A stretch of 64,000 nt of DNA from Membranipora membranacea (taxonomy: Eukaryota > Bryozoa > Gymnolaemata > Cheilostomatida > Membraniporidae), in NCBI GenBank assembly GCA_914767715.1, contig OU612066.1, positions 6,267,001-6,331,000 of the forward strand, read 5' to 3'. Under the pieces are notes generated by a model. That model was not told where the DNA came from, did not search any database, and was given only the letters and a program-made list of their open reading frames with translations. The translations under genes were made by a program, and so were the position numbers. Shown here piece by piece: positions 1 through 11,904 of the stretch. Position 1 is the stretch's first letter, and every line of letters starts with the position of its first letter.

Positions 1-583
1 ACCTCCTCCTGAGCTAATGGAAACCGGTGCTTACTAAACGTATGGTACTCTTTGAAACCAGCTCCAGGTAAGGATGAAGCTCTCATTCAATTAAATCATC
101 CGATGAAATATATTTATGTCCTTGACCTTGATTCAAAAAGAAATGAGAGCACATCAAGCTTGTAGTATTTGAGCTCAAATTCAATTTAATCCATAAGTTT
201 AATACCGAATAGGGACTAGATTTTTGGATTCATGCTTTTGTGTACCTTATTCTTATTGCTGTAGCCATAAGCATCATCAAATTGGTTGCAATTTATTTTA
301 GTCTGTAAAATAACTTTGAAAGCTGCCATCTGTTCCAATCAAGTTGTCCTCTCTTACCTTTATGGAGAACAACTCCCAACTTCAATTGCACAATATTGAC
401 GACAGCCACAAATTTAGGGAGTTTCTTCCCTAACACCTACCTAATCAATACCTCATTGTCTAGTTGGAGAAAGATTTTAGTAATGTAGACAGTATGTTCA
501 ATAATAACATGATAAGTAAGATGAAAATGTTGTTTTGATCTCAAAGTTTTTTGGCTAAAGTAGATGAGGTTTCAGATTAAAAC
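1..583. other. No gene seen
   Basis: AT-rich sequence with no open frame longer than chance, no recognisable repeat ends and no RNA gene that I can support. It is probably intergenic or intronic DNA. Confidence 0.4.
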
Positions 584-655
584 AGGGCGCACTGGGAGTT
601 GAACCCAGGGCCTATCGGACTGCAGCCGATTGCTCTACCACTGAGCTACACCCCA
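584..655 (-). tRNA. tRNA-Cys (GCA), slightly degenerate
   Basis: The minus strand folds as a tRNA cloverleaf of 72 nt. It has a D arm GCTC-AGTGGTA-GAGC and an anticodon arm ATCGG-CTGCAGT-CCGAT with anticodon GCA (Cys). The T arm is CTGGG-TTCAACT-CCCAG. Box A and box B promoter blocks are intact. The acceptor stem is imperfect: I count two non-pairs (1:72 and 4:69) and two G-T wobbles out of seven pairs. The D, anticodon and T stems pair perfectly. It could be a functional gene with a relaxed acceptor stem or a recent tRNA pseudogene. No CCA is encoded, as expected for a nuclear gene. Confidence 0.72.
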
Positions 656-1420
656 TTTTATACATATATTGGCAGATAACTGTTTGACAGTTTGAATTAG
701 GGTAGGTACAACACTTCACACCATCTGTTGACTGTTGACTAAATTCCTCGTATATCAGTTCTGCCGTCAAAGCCTAATAGTTTACTATGATATAGTATAT
801 TATGATATAAGATATCATCTCTATTGATCATAACCAGCAGGGGTTGAAAAAATGTTTAGCATTTATCCAGAAGCTCTACTACAATGGGAAAAAATATTGT
901 CACTCACTACAATTAATTGGTGTGGTGGATCAAATTATGCTTTCGTTGTACTCCTTGGTTGTACCTATTTTGAATTCATTTGACCGTGTTGTCTGTATTT
1001 AGTGCGCTGGTAATAGGAGTTTCTAATTTGGTTGTGGTCTCATAGAGCCAACTGCACTGAGCAGTGGGCTTAAGTTAGGGTAGTTTTTTTCCTATTTTTA
1101 AAGGGTGTTTCCATTATATTATGGATAGACCATGATTTTTTGAGAGTGACAAGGTAACTCTACTGCTATATTCTATAATTGTGACCATACTGAGAACGCT
1201 CTCTGGAAGAGCAGCCATATTCTTTACTGAGGTGTACTTTTATGAGGAGACTACGTAATGTTGCTCACTGAGTATCAAAGTCAGTACTAAAAGATATATA
1301 AATATATAAAACTCACATCACTTGTTTAGGGATGAGTTAATTACTTTACTCTATCTAGAAACGTATTTATCAGACAGGTCTCTCAAACCATGAAGGTCAA
1401 TGGCATTTTATCTGATGGGA
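656..1420. other. No gene seen
   Basis: AT-rich DNA with frequent stop codons in all frames. I recognise no coding or RNA feature here. Confidence 0.35.
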
Positions 1421-1458
1421 ATCAAATCAAATCTTTATTGCTTTTATCAATAATCTCA
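1421..1458 (-). mobile_element. LINE 3' tail (minus orientation)
   Basis: Read on the minus strand this stretch gives AATAAA followed by a short TTTGA-type repeat, the usual end of a non-LTR retrotransposon. The same layout ends the minus-strand LINE near 20,888. It directly abuts reverse-transcriptase sequence in the opposite orientation, so two insertions are probably joined here. Confidence 0.4.
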
Positions 1459-2215
1459 CTTCTTTAGAAAACTGTTATCTGTTTGCCGATGGCTGCCTCA
1501 TGATAGCCAGTGGCAGTCACCCAACCATATCCATTAAAAATATTGAACATTCACTAGCCTTAGCCTGACTGATACAATTGTATAAATTGACACTCAATGC
1601 ATCCAAGACAGATGCTATGACTGTCTCTAATTCCGATAACACAGACTTTCCCAAACTAAATTTTGTCCTTTAAACAGTCAGACAAATTAAAATATTTAGG
1701 AGTAATTTTAGATAAAAATTTTAAATCCCATGTCAAAAAGATTAAACAAAAGCTCAACTCAATCAGAGCAAATTTTGAGAGAAATAGTAAGTTTTTTGAA
1801 TGAATCCTTAGCTGCTGTCTGGTACAAAGGGTTAATAGGACCAAGTCTCAAATATTGTGCACCGCTACTTTATTACTCTAATGAATATATTAAAAAAGAC
1901 ATCCTAACAATTGAGAACCGTTGTTTGAAAATTCTATATCGGCCAAAAGTTGAGACAAGGCCGAGGCACAATATTCAATTTATCACCAAGCGATACCATT
2001 ATTTATACATTTTAACATATTTTAAACAGATAAACAAATTGGTCCCAATTATTTATGCCAGCCTTTTGACTTTAAAATTAAAAAGTGGTACACGGCTTGG
2101 AAAAAGTGAGGGTTTGATGTTATCCAAGGAAAAATACAGGTTATACAATGACTTGCCCCCAAACATTAAGCTGTGCCATGATCTCAAATCTTTCAAGTAA
2201 GCCGTCAAAAGTGAC
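1459..2215 (+). pseudogene. Non-LTR retrotransposon reverse transcriptase, decayed C-terminal half
   Basis: Translation in shifting plus-strand frames gives the conserved blocks of a LINE reverse transcriptase in the right order. First comes a catalytic block at about 1,470-1,520 reading LFADG in place of the usual YADD-type motif. Next is an LN-x-SKTDAMT block. Then LKYLGVILD followed by an HVKKIKQKL helix lies near 1,680-1,750. Last is a thumb/C-terminal region, open from 1,730 to 2,200, with the SLKYCAP and RCLKILYRP patterns typical of the end of CR1/L2/jockey-type elements. At least one frameshift (near 1,790) and one stop (near 1,568) break it, and the catalytic second Asp is lost, so it is dead. 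The upstream endonuclease part is missing. Confidence 0.75.
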
Positions 2216-4129
2216 ATTTTTAGTGTATACACTTTTCTACTTCTTAATACTTGCATTTTTATTCTTCATTCTTCATTTTCTCTATGAAATAGTAAATTCT
2301 TAATTGTGGATGCACCAACAATGCAAACTTGCCTCTGCTGCAGCAGTAGCTAAATCTTGGTGAATGATACTTATAGAAGACAGTTCTTAGATTCCAAGAG
2401 CTTCCAGTAATGGCTGTACTCACACAATCCAGCCTGTATATCGATCAAAGTTTTGTTTAATAAGGTTTGTTTATTAAGTTTCTCCTCAATTCTTTGTTGT
2501 AACCTGTTCATATAGTTCAAGTATATGAACTCCGCTTTTGTTCTTTTTCGGAGAAAAAAAGAAATATGTGGCGGGATTCATGTACTCGAACTATTATTTT
2601 TTAGGGACATTTGATCATAAGATCGATAATCCAGCATATTGGGAGAGGACTAAAATTGAGCTCTGTTGTAGACTTGCATGCACGGGTGTTAATGCTAGTT
2701 ATACTCTCGCAGACATACGCATATGTGGCAAGTCTAAAGCTATAGCTAGGCACTTTTGGCGCACACTGGTTAGATTTGTGGATGGATGAATGGATGAACT
2801 TTAGTGATGACTGGTTACCAGCTGTAATATTTTTCATGGAATGCTCTCAGTCAGAACCAGACCGACTTTGCATGTGCCGTGCACCATATTCCTGTTTCAA
2901 ACACCATAAAATAGCCTAACTTCCCATTCTTGCCTACTTTTTGGTATAAGTGTACCAAACCTGGGATTCCTTGCGTACGCTGAGTGTCCCATTCTCCAGA
3001 AGTCATTCAGGAGAGTCTCTCAATGAGAATGACCAAGGCTATTCACAATAAATTCTTGCAATCATCTCGCTCAGAATAATCTCTTATTTTGTCCTTCTTA
3101 TTTTGGTTTTTAAAAATAAATTATTCACCCTGAATAGTATAGCTCCATATGTGTGATTTGCAAACAGGGTCAAACTGCTCAACAATGCACAAACAGGCAG
3201 CAATTCTGTCAGTTTTTGTAAGAGTGACACCCTTCTTCAGTCACGCATCCAATATTACCCATATTCTTACGAAATGGCAATTGATTGTCTCCATCCATTG
3301 ATCTGTACTTTTTGGAATTTGATGGAATGTGTTAAACGATCATAACATGATGTACCATCAAAGTGAGATGGGAATTCTGCAAAACTATCTTGGAGGCAAT
3401 AGTAGACTGAAATACTAGCAAACAATAAATTTATGTGCCTGAGGGCTAACAGTAACTACTTCATGTCGCACAGTATACCCAATGAAGTAAATCAAGGTGC
3501 GTCATAATGCCTTTGTGTCTGGACCATTATTGAGATTACAGTTAAACAAGATGTGTCGAGGTGCACATAATTTCCAGAATTTTTGCACATGTTTTGTATG
3601 GCTCATCTAATTGAACGCGCATGAAGCACCAGCCCTGTCAGAAGTTATCACACAATTTATGAATCATCGGATCAAGGTAACAATTTACTTCAACTTTATA
3701 ATGTGATTAAATATATTGGCATAATGATATGATTTAAATTACTCAGGTTTCACTCAGCTTTTTGAGTTCCTCAGCACTTATATTTAGCAGTAATTTCATC
3801 GCTTTTTCCACTCCCTCCGTTTTGGCGGGAAATTTTCTTTGTGCAATTTGCACAAAGCTCTTGCAGCATACATTTTGCTTAGTTTAGGCACTTCTTTTTT
3901 TCCGATCATCATTATTTCTGCTGTAATCCAAGAGAGCTGCAAGTCTACTGATTTGGTAGCATCTTGAATAATACACGACTCTCTCCAAATGTAAGTCTGC
4001 CATTCTCATTTAGGATAGCATTAAAGTCAGTTTCATCGACCAGACCAGTTTGTTGGAATTCGCTGCAAGTGCTCATGTTGAGTGGAATATTCGTTCAAAG
4101 CTCAGTTTGGTGAATGGCACTTTTTGGTC
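2216..4129. other. No gene recognised
   Basis: AT-rich sequence with short chance frames only (for example 2,538-2,789, which has no recognisable motif). The part after about 3,700 may be 5' sequence of the retroelement that follows, but I see no boundary. Confidence 0.3.
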
Positions 4130-4239
4130 TCAGACGATGCTTTGTGGGCAGCTATGTCGACATACGGCTAAGTTATAAAGGGCAGAAGGATGAGGTTTAA
4201 GGAGTTTCCCACACCATTGAGAATGGTGTCAGACAGGTT

Positions 4240-4623
4240 GTTATAGAGCCCAAGAAGGGGTTAGTAATTCCAGGGTCGATCATATTTGGCAAATCAGGGT
4301 TCAGAATAGCTTATAGAAATCAGGTCAGAACATGCTTTAAGTGTCAGTCCACAGCACATATTGCTAGGGACTGTCCTTTTGAATATTGCACAACTTGCCA
4401 TCTGACTGGCCACACTAACGAGGAGTGTGATGGGGTGAAAGTTTGTAGCATTTGCAAACAAAAAAGTCACAGATATGACTCATGTCATCTTTTCGTCCAA
4501 GATAGTACAGCCATTATAAACAAATCATGGACTAAAAAAGAATCAAATGAACAAAAGCTTCCGTCCACAGGTCATATGACAACTTTAAACAAGAACTATT
4601 TTGATTCTAACTCTAACTCTTAA
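4240..4623 (+). pseudogene. Retrotransposon ORF1-like protein with three CCHC knuckles
   Basis: This frame reads from an IEPKKGLVIPG-type strand, common upstream of zinc knuckles in LINE ORF1/gag-like proteins, into three consecutive CX2CX4HX4C knuckles: CFKCQSTAHIARDC, CTTCHLTGHTNEEC and CSICKQKSHRYDSC. These bind RNA in the family. The frame ends at a TAA at 4,621. Downstream a proline- and serine-rich stretch continues in broken frames, which is usual for these linkers. The start of the ORF is not clear. Confidence 0.75.
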
Positions 4624-5059
4624 TCTAATGCTAACTCAAATTCTAACTCTAAACCAGCTAAGCTGAGGCCAGATTCACTACCCAAACCCTATGTATGGGC
4701 AAGCCCGGCAGCCGCCAGCTCCACCTCCCAGTCCATCAAGTCAATCTAGGCAGCAGAGACAGATGAAGTTGCCCTTTCTTCTGATGAGTCCTTCGATGCT
4801 TCTTTACAGATTGACATCGACAGTGAAACTAAAATTATCACCAATGCCAAAAGGTGTTCTGGACGGGGAGGGGGAAAAGGGGGACAGGGAACTTAAGAAA
4901 AAGCCAAATGTGTCGTCAGATGACTGAATATCTTTTTTTTTGCCCATTCAACCCTCCACTTAAAAAACTCTTCAGATCTCCCTCTTTTTTTTCTGGAGTT
5001 TTCTCGTCATCCTTCTTTAAAGCTTTCATGAACCAAACACCTCCTTCTCCCATTCATCT

Positions 5060-5870
5060 ATGGCCGAGGTACTTCGAATATCTTCTTTAAACGTCCGAGG
5101 CAAAGCAGAATTTAAAAAAAAAGGCAAAAAATAACTTCTATTCTCGGAAAACTTAATTATGATCCTTTTTTAATTCAAGAGACTTTTTTAGAAACCTGTA
5201 GAGAATGGAAAGGTAAATCATTTTTTAACTTTCTCACTTCACATTCTGCCGGGGTGGCGATCCTTTTTAAAGTAAATTTTTCAGGCGTCATCGACAATTT
5301 TTTTTCCAATAATGACGGCCGAATCTGCCACGTGGATGTTTCTTTTTACAATAAACAAATCAGAGTTATCTGTGTTTAGGCTCCAACTAGACCAGAGGAC
5401 AGAAAGTTTTTTTTTCCAACTACACTTCCACCTTTTTTTCCTTCGTCCAAAAGGAACATCACTGCTGGGGATATCGATTGTGTGAGCTCAATTCATTACG
5501 ACATCAAGGTCCTGGTAGGCTCTTCGAAGTTAGACCCACTTGTTACATCTTTCGGTTGCTCTGATCCCTACAGAAAAACTACCAGGCGCTTTAAAAAATG
5601 AATTCACCTGGTTTTCCGGTAGTGCAGACTCAACAAATTTTTTGTACCCAGAGATTGGGCATATGGTTTAAAAAATAAATTAAAAATAGAAACCGATCTG
5701 AACAAAATAGTACGCCTTAGAAGGGACATGGAAGAACTTTATGACGAGAAATTAAAATCTTTTTTTGTAAGATCCAGGGTAGAGGCAGACTTGCATGACG
5801 AAAAGTGTTCTTCTTTTTTCTACAAGAGACTTAAAGTAAGACAAGTTAAAAAAGATATTAAAAAATAACT
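5060..5870 (+). pseudogene. APE-type endonuclease of the LINE, decayed
   Basis: From ATG at 5,060 the frame gives ISSLNVRG, the classical first motif of LINE endonucleases. In shifting frames it then gives DPFLIQETF (catalytic-site strand), GVAILF, a YNKQIRVICV strand, and GDID at about 5,468 where the family has GDFN. A charged helical linker follows (5,700-5,870). Stops near 5,132, 5,380 and 5,600 plus frameshifts show it is inactive. The GDFN to GDID change would remove a conserved Asn next to the active site. Confidence 0.7.
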
Positions 5871-6091
5871 GATCCTCATACAAATCAAAACTTCACAGAT
5901 AATACAAATATTACCAGAGTTTTTTAATCTTTTTATAAAGATTTATACATCCCTATACAATGCAATCCACATTTTCAAACTAAGATTATGCACCGAGTGT
6001 CACATAAAAGGATAGAAAAAAAAACGAGTTTACTATTAATAGGGGAACATTAAAACATAGTCTTGTCAATGGAAAATAACAAAACTCCTGG

Positions 6092-7060
6092 CAGGGGCGT
6101 AGGGAGTACAGCCCAAGATTTTCAGGGGTCAAATAGATCTGGGGTTGGGAGAGAATATCTGGGGTTGAGAAATATCACAGGGTAAAAATAAGCTCAAACT
6201 CACCACTCACTTATGACCTGGACTGGGCCCAGTGTTAAAGACGCTAGGGTAAGAGTTCAATGCTCCATCTTGAGGTTTGGGCTGGGTTTAACTGGACTGA
6301 TGTCTATTCTGATACATTTTATTCTTCTCCTATTCCGTGTTGTCAAGGACCGTTACTAGTGATGTTTTATTCCAATCTCCTTTTCCAAAGATGTTAGACC
6401 AAAAACCTCATATTTTGAACATGCCTCCTAAATTATCACCACCCACCCACATGATTGATTTGTTGTGTGTGTTCATCTGGATTTCGGTCAGGTTTGTCAA
6501 AGGTCATAGCTTTGAATTCACATATCTACAGTTTTTGATGGGGAGAGTGCACATTAGACTATATTCTATGGAACTAATCTTATATTCTTGCTTGAGCAAA
6601 TTTCAGGATCAGTGGTTTTCCCATGAGTGTCCATGCTGTTACTATTTTTCAATGGAATCACAACAATCTAATTTTCAATTTTCCAAGACTAAGAGGTACG
6701 TTAATTGTAATATATTCCACAGTGGATGTGCTCATCATATTAAGGTGCAATCAGGGAGAATGGTGGTCAGTCCAAATTACATACAGTACATGTTATATGA
6801 TACTGCTGAGAGTGAGTACATGCAAGGAGTTACTCCTTTGTATATGTCACTACACATTACTAGTTGGCCCTTGACTACCTTGAGGGCACAGGCCTCCTTA
6901 TTATACTGGTCGGGGTCTGTGGGGTGGGGAAGAAGAAGATAAATATCTTCTTTTTTCACAACCAGATAAGTGAGCTCAACCCCAGATCTTTTCTACCCCA
7001 GACTTTTACTTGCTAACCCCTGACCCAAATTTTTTTGATAATTAACTCAATACGCCCCTG
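6092..7060. mobile_element. Non-autonomous hAT-like TIR element nested in the LINE
   Basis: The insert begins CAGGGGCGTA and ends TACGCCCCTG, perfect 10-bp terminal inverted repeats. Similarity extends a few bases (GAGT at positions 14-17 on both sides). Subterminal copies of TCTGGGGTTG face inward near both ends. The flanks ACTCCTGG (6,084-6,091) and ACTGCGGG (7,061-7,068) look like an 8-bp target-site duplication with two changes, which fits the hAT superfamily. The CAGGGGCG terminus is also hAT-like. The only long frame inside (6,337-6,942) shows no transposase motif, so the element is presumably moved by another copy. Confidence 0.7.
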
Positions 7061-7280
7061 ACTGCGGGCATGCACGGTATAGCAGCGTAATTTTACATAT
7101 CTTTTTATGAAGACATTCAGGATAAATTAATTGAAGTTTTTGAATTAAATAAACATCGAGAATACAATTCCTAAGTCCATGACTAGGGTAATAACCACTG
7201 TGATACAAAAAAAATCAAACTTTGAAACATCATCAGATTATAAACCACTCACACTATTAAACATTGATTATAAAATTCTT

Positions 7281-7800
7281 ACCTAATACCTGAACAAAGT
7301 GTATTTTTCTGAATTACTAAAATCCAACATTTCATCGGAGCAGCTTTGTGCATTCAAAACAGGAACATTCATAATGGAAACATTTTCATAAGGGATATCA
7401 TCACTTTTTGCAAAAATAAAAACCAAGCTGGCATCCTTATGTCTCTAGATCAGAAGAAAGCCTTTGATCTAGTAGACAGGGACTTTCTTTTCAGGGCCAT
7501 GGAGGGCTTCAACTTCAATGCTGAGGTCCTCAGGGTGGTTAGAACACTTTACGGGAACACCACCACCTCTGTTCAAATAAATAGCCACCTTTCTGAAGAC
7601 ATTGAACTAAAGAGAGGAGTAAGACAAGGGTGCCCCCTTTCACCATCTCTGTAAGTAATTTATATAGAGTCTTTTCTTTTATATATACACAGCCAAGCTG
7701 CTTTCAGGGGTATCCTCTTAACGACAAACAAAGTCGCTAAGGTTACTGCAAACGCAGAAGACCTATTTTTTTTGCAAAGATAACGCCGATGAAGAATATA
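7281..7800 (+). pseudogene. Reverse transcriptase core of the LINE
   Basis: After a broken lead-in (SSEQLCAF near 7,335) the open stretch 7,346-7,654 reads through the RT fingers and palm. It has IRDIITFC, a SLDQKKAFDLVDRDFL block with the first catalytic Asp, and RGVRQGCPLSPSL, the strongly conserved L1-type motif. The YADD box downstream (about 7,745) is degraded to a frame-shifted NAEDLF. This is L1/Tx1-clade character, unlike the CR1/L2-like fragments elsewhere in the window. Confidence 0.82.
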
Positions 7801-8597
7801 GTTTTTCTTTTTTTGAATACGTCCGGCAGGCTACAGGCAGCAAGTAAATAGAGCCAAAACTCAGCTTTTGGCTTTAGGTACAGCGGAACTAACCAACAAG
7901 TACGCTGTCAAGGAAATAAAAGTGTGTAGAATCATTTTTTAAAGATACTGACAGCCAAGAAATGGAAAGAATAAATATGTAAAAATTAAAAAGTAAAATA
8001 AACTTCTTTCAGACTATTCCCTCTACCATCATAGGGAAAGTCATGTCAGTTAATACAGTATTGTACCCAATAATATTTTACATGGCACACACCTTTTTAT
8101 ACCGAGTGCAATACACACAGCTCTCATGAAAACGCTTGTCTTTTCCCTGATCTACGGAGAAGGAAAAAAAGACTAAAAGACAATTCGTAGAGTTAGCAAA
8201 AGAAAAAGCAGACATGGGCTGATACAAACTGAAATCCTACTGTGAGGCAACGTACCTTCAGGATAACCTATGCCTACCTGTACAAGAGTCCTTTGAACAC
8301 CAAAATCCTGATCTTTTTTTGTATTTTATCTCTTTCTGGACAAGAACTCTGTTTCCACATACCATACTGAAAACCGTGCACACTGCTTCAAACTTCTAGA
8401 CCAATAAAAAAAGCACAAACACTACTTAATAAAATTAGACGAACAATCTAAAGACATCCTAAAAATAAGCCCGGTGTCAACTAATCAGCTTTACCATTTT
8501 CTCATAAGAGAAAGCGATCTCTTACCCATTAAAATTCCAATAAACCATGATTTAAGAGAAATTGAGAAAACCTGATTAATTAAAATACGGAACAATT

Positions 8598-9047
8598 GTG
8601 TCGTCACAAAACTCTAGCTTTATGTGGAAGACAGCCATGAATGGCATAGTGAACAGAGCCACCCTTTTAAAATGGAAAATACAAGGAGTGAAAACAACTT
8701 GTAACTTTTGCATAAAACCAGAAACAGAGACATTAGAACATGTATTTACATCATGCAATTCGCCTCAAGAGACAAGAAATATGATAGAATCTTCTGTTAA
8801 AAAGCTTAGAGCACTTATTAATGTGAATAAAAACAAAGAACAGATCATTTTCTGTTTAGGTTTGACCCCTTATGACGACAGAAACGCCATCAATATGAAT
8901 GTGTTTGAGTATTTGGCAGAGGGCAATAGAAAGATATGGAACAGCAGGCATGATATAGTTTTTGAGAAAGTGGATAGGAAAACTAAGATTACTGAAATAG
9001 AAAGGAAAATAAAATGTTTAGTGACTTCTTCTACAACAAGAGAATAG
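8598..9047 (+). pseudogene. LINE C-terminal domain with zinc finger
   Basis: An open stretch of 149 codons ends the retroelement. It contains CNFCIKPETETLEHVFTSC, a CCHC arrangement seen at the C terminus of L1/Tx1-like polyproteins (the zf-RVT type), followed by a charged helical tail. It has stayed open while upstream parts have decayed, perhaps by chance or because frameshifts happened to fall elsewhere. It encodes no host function that I can infer. Confidence 0.7.
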
Positions 9048-9060
9048 TGCAAGAAAATAA

Positions 9061-9639
9061 CTTAAAATGTAAGGGCAGGTGAGGTTGATAGAGGAGTAGC
9101 CTGTCCTGGTGACAGTAGTTAAGTATGCAGCACAACTCATGCCTTAAGCAAGTAACCGAAGACCTCTGCTCTTTATTTAGTCTCTTTTTTTTCTTTTTCA
9201 AAGGGTAAGCAGAGGTAGTTTATTAGATAATTTGAAAACTATTTTTCTTTTTGTTCGAGTTTCTTTAATAAACAGGTATAGTTAATCAAGATCGCTTCTT
9301 GGCCTATTGGCCAAGATCAAAGTGTCACTGCCAATGGGTGAGCGATCAGATTGCGATTTTGGCTGTTTCTAATTGAAAGACCCCCCAGACGAGGAATCAG
9401 TTCCTTGTAAATTATGTATATGCAGTCTTATGACCATCGCTGTCCCAAAATGCACGCTCTCATAGTTAGTATAATTGTAGATAGGAAACAGCTCACTAAC
9501 CAAAGTCAGTCACCAACTACAATCTTGTGAATAGTAGTAAGCTACACTTGATAAACTAAACACACAAATGGACAAAATATGTTGCTACATAATTCAAGGA
9601 GTTAGAGACCCTAAACTTTGGAATTGGCTGTGTAAAAAG
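9061..9639. other. LINE 3' flank and a dispersed repeat fragment
   Basis: No gene. The segment 9,335-9,395 contains GGTGAGCGATCAGATTG and then TCTAATTGAAAGACC. The same two blocks occur near 30,655-30,681 and, inverted, near 30,468-30,482. They therefore belong to a dispersed, probably TIR-bearing repeat. Confidence 0.4.
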
Positions 9640-9714
9640 ACTTCTGTGTCACAAAGACATGTATGAAAACATTTCTGTATTTAAAAAAAACTTGTATATC
9701 TTAAAAGTTACCCT

Positions 9715-9785
9715 CTTTCAGAAGGATTTGAACCCCCAACTCCATGTGGCACCAATCGCCTGGCGATGAACACTTAGCGGCTAAC
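9715..9785 (-). repeat. tRNA-like sequence (box B) in duplication copy 1
   Basis: On the minus strand a GGTTCAAATCC block (box B / T-arm match) is preceded by a possible D-arm-like stretch. I could not fold a normal anticodon arm with a seven-base loop. It is therefore more likely a tRNA-derived repeat than a tRNA gene. The sister copy lies at about 11,980-12,050. Confidence 0.35.
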
Positions 9786-10626
9786 TAGCGCAGAATGAAC
9801 AATTGTAATACAAAACAATAATTATTAATTAAAGATTGTTGCAATGGAGCATGGTAAAATTTAAAAAGTCTAATTTAGTTTCATTGTTAAATTTTAGTAG
9901 GAAGTGATGCAAATTTGTTTGTTTGAGAACACCTGAGTAAAGGGATTGTAATATTCATGAACTTGACAACGATAAAAAATCATTTATCATAGTTCAAAGC
10001 ATGCATGTTACCATGATGTGATATACAATTGAAAATGAGAAGATAATAATGAATAGGATGAATTTCTTTTGAAATCTGAGGTGATAGCTCATAGAACAAC
10101 GCCTTTGTTGCTTGTCATGGCACATGAACTAATGGACCCACAATTCCTGAGGCATGAATTGTCTGGCAGCAAATAACTGATTGTGCCAAGATGTGGCACT
10201 TCCACTCAAAGCATTATGTATTTACTTAACACACAAATAGATGACATTTTAAGCTTGAATTTAACAAAGTTCAGAGTTCAAGTTCAGCTCTGCTTGAACC
10301 TCTGCAAGTACTCATCATGAAACTCATGTATTACAATTACAATCTTCAATTCTTCAATAATTTTTCATCATATTTTAGCATTGACAAATTGGTTAAATTT
10401 GAAATAAATACCATTCAACGTTCTATAAAATACAGCAGTCACAAGATCAGAAGAAATCTACTCTAGAGTGGTCAATTATTGTTCTTTATAAGCTACTACC
10501 TAGCTGACACATGGTGCAAGCTTGCATGAAGTTAACCAAACATATTTCCATTTAAATGCTCCTAATATTAACTCCCCTACTAGGGTATTTGATGATCTTT
10601 AGACCGTGATTGTGGTATTATCTTAC

Positions 10627-10837
10627 CTAGGCAGTTGATGTCAGCATTTTGACGCATTATTTCTTGCTTGTCGCTCATCTCAAAGTTGAGCTCTTCCAAC
10701 TTTGTGAGTACAAGACCATAGCATGCTCGTATAATGATGAAGTCAGATATTAGCAGCAGCGTCAACCCAGTGATTAACAGCTGAGTTTTCTTGTTGAGAG
10801 AGATTTTCTTGACCTCTTTTTGGCACCATTCTTTCAT
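10627..10837 (-). CDS. First exon of a type II membrane protein (unknown)
   Basis: On the minus strand ATG at 10,837 opens a frame of 70 codons. It ends at a good splice donor (CTAG|GTAAGA) at 10,627, phase 1. The peptide has a short basic N terminus (MKEWCQKEVKK), one hydrophobic segment of about 25 residues (TQLLITGLTLLLISDFIII and on), then a charged, helix-prone stretch (KLEELNFEMSDKQEIMRQ). That is the layout of a type II signal-anchored protein with an extracellular coiled coil. Duplication with a coherent frame and a donor supports a real exon. I do not recognise the family. Downstream exons are not identified; a possible one is seen only in the second copy (12,447-12,536). Confidence 0.5.
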
Positions 10838-11050
10838 CAGTTTGTGTGATCAGAACGAATTTGATTGTTGAATTCTCTTCATGTCAACTGATTAAAAGTG
10901 CATGTAGTTCTGTGTTAATTGTTCACGAAAACTATTTAAAGCTAGTTACTATGTACTATTGTCTAAATAATACCAAATTCCAACTAGCACACTTTGCTTT
11001 CAGTTTTTGAGTCGAGCATGACATTTAGGAATTTTTTCGCTTTGCATATT

Positions 11051-11904
11051 TGTGCCTTGGGAGGCTTTCACTGTACTCTGTGGTAGTTTAGCATTAGTTC
11101 CTTCTCTAGGCAGTCAGAAAATGTAAAACACCGTAGGTGATATTGATTCATGAATGATAATCAAGATTGTGAACGAAAAGTATAAGTAATTGTAATAGTT
11201 TTGCTGTTTAGTTGTTTTTTTGTTTAGTTGTTTAGTTGTTGTTAGTAATAATTAAAGAACTAGAGTAATAGTGAAGCTTGTATTTACTTAGTAAGCTACA
11301 TTTGCAAATGCATTGTGCATCATATTAAACATTGATATGAATATAATATGATATTGTTGTTCGTTATAAATGTTGAATGAGGGCTGATGCAGTACGTGTT
11401 TGATTGATATAGATAGAATTATCTTCACTTGGGCTTGTAGCTGATAGTGAGTTTTTTATATAAACGTGTTTACTTGTATAGGGTTAAACACTAACTGATT
11501 CATGTTCTATTGAATACTACATAGCATGCATATAAAGGATTAAAATGATTGTGGGGTCAGAGGTTAACAATTGTAAAAAATGATTCATACTATAATAATG
11601 TCAGTGTTATAAAACAGTTGTTGAGCTGGATGCAGACTGACCGAACCTCCCTGAGTGAATGTATGAGCTTGAAAGTCAAATTAGGTAGGTCACCTCCTAC
11701 TGATATTAATGAAGATTTTGATTGGTCACATTCTGAGACTATTGAAGAAAAACTAAATTTTAATAGTCTGCTAAATAAAAGTAAAATGATTCAAATCAAA
11801 CAAGTATTTTGGCTCACACTGACATTGTGTCAGACACAGGTTGCAATGAGCCGCTATCTATCGTTTGGTCGTACGACTGATGTTCAGAGCCTTACTCCAA
11901 GATT
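11051..11904. other. Spacer between the duplicated blocks
   Basis: AT-rich spacer. Its last third is covered by the open frame described at 11,552-11,986. Confidence 0.35.

Larger units (their letters stand above)
4130..9060 (+). mobile_element. L1/Tx1-like non-LTR retrotransposon, near full length but decayed
   Basis: The order of domains on the plus strand is that of an L1/Tx1-type LINE. Three CCHC zinc knuckles (ORF1-like, 4,333-4,488) come first. An APE-type endonuclease (from 5,060), a reverse transcriptase (about 7,281-7,800) and a C-terminal CCHC zinc finger (8,700-8,760) follow. Every domain has stops or frameshifts. A 969-bp TIR element at 6,092-7,060 sits inside the reverse transcriptase; read across the insertion site, the LINE frame continues as NNKTPG followed by TAGMHG, the usual N-K-S/T-P-G-x-D-G block. 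This gives a relative age: LINE first, TIR element later. The exact 5' and 3' ends are not visible to me. Confidence 0.8.
9640..11050. repeat. Direct duplication, copy 1
   Basis: This block is repeated at 11,905-13,530. Both start near a TGTGTCACAAAGACATGTAT sequence and end near a CATTTAGGAATTT sequence, with most of the length matching base for base. Copy 1 is shorter because copy 2 contains two extra segments (about 12,430-12,545 and 13,100-13,250). It contains a tRNA-like sequence at its left end and the exon at 10,627-10,837 at its right. Confidence 0.85.

Noticed and set aside
6337-6942. 201-codon frame inside the hAT-like element as a transposase
   Set aside because: No DDE/RNaseH or BED zinc-finger signature; residue composition is that of random AT-rich DNA.
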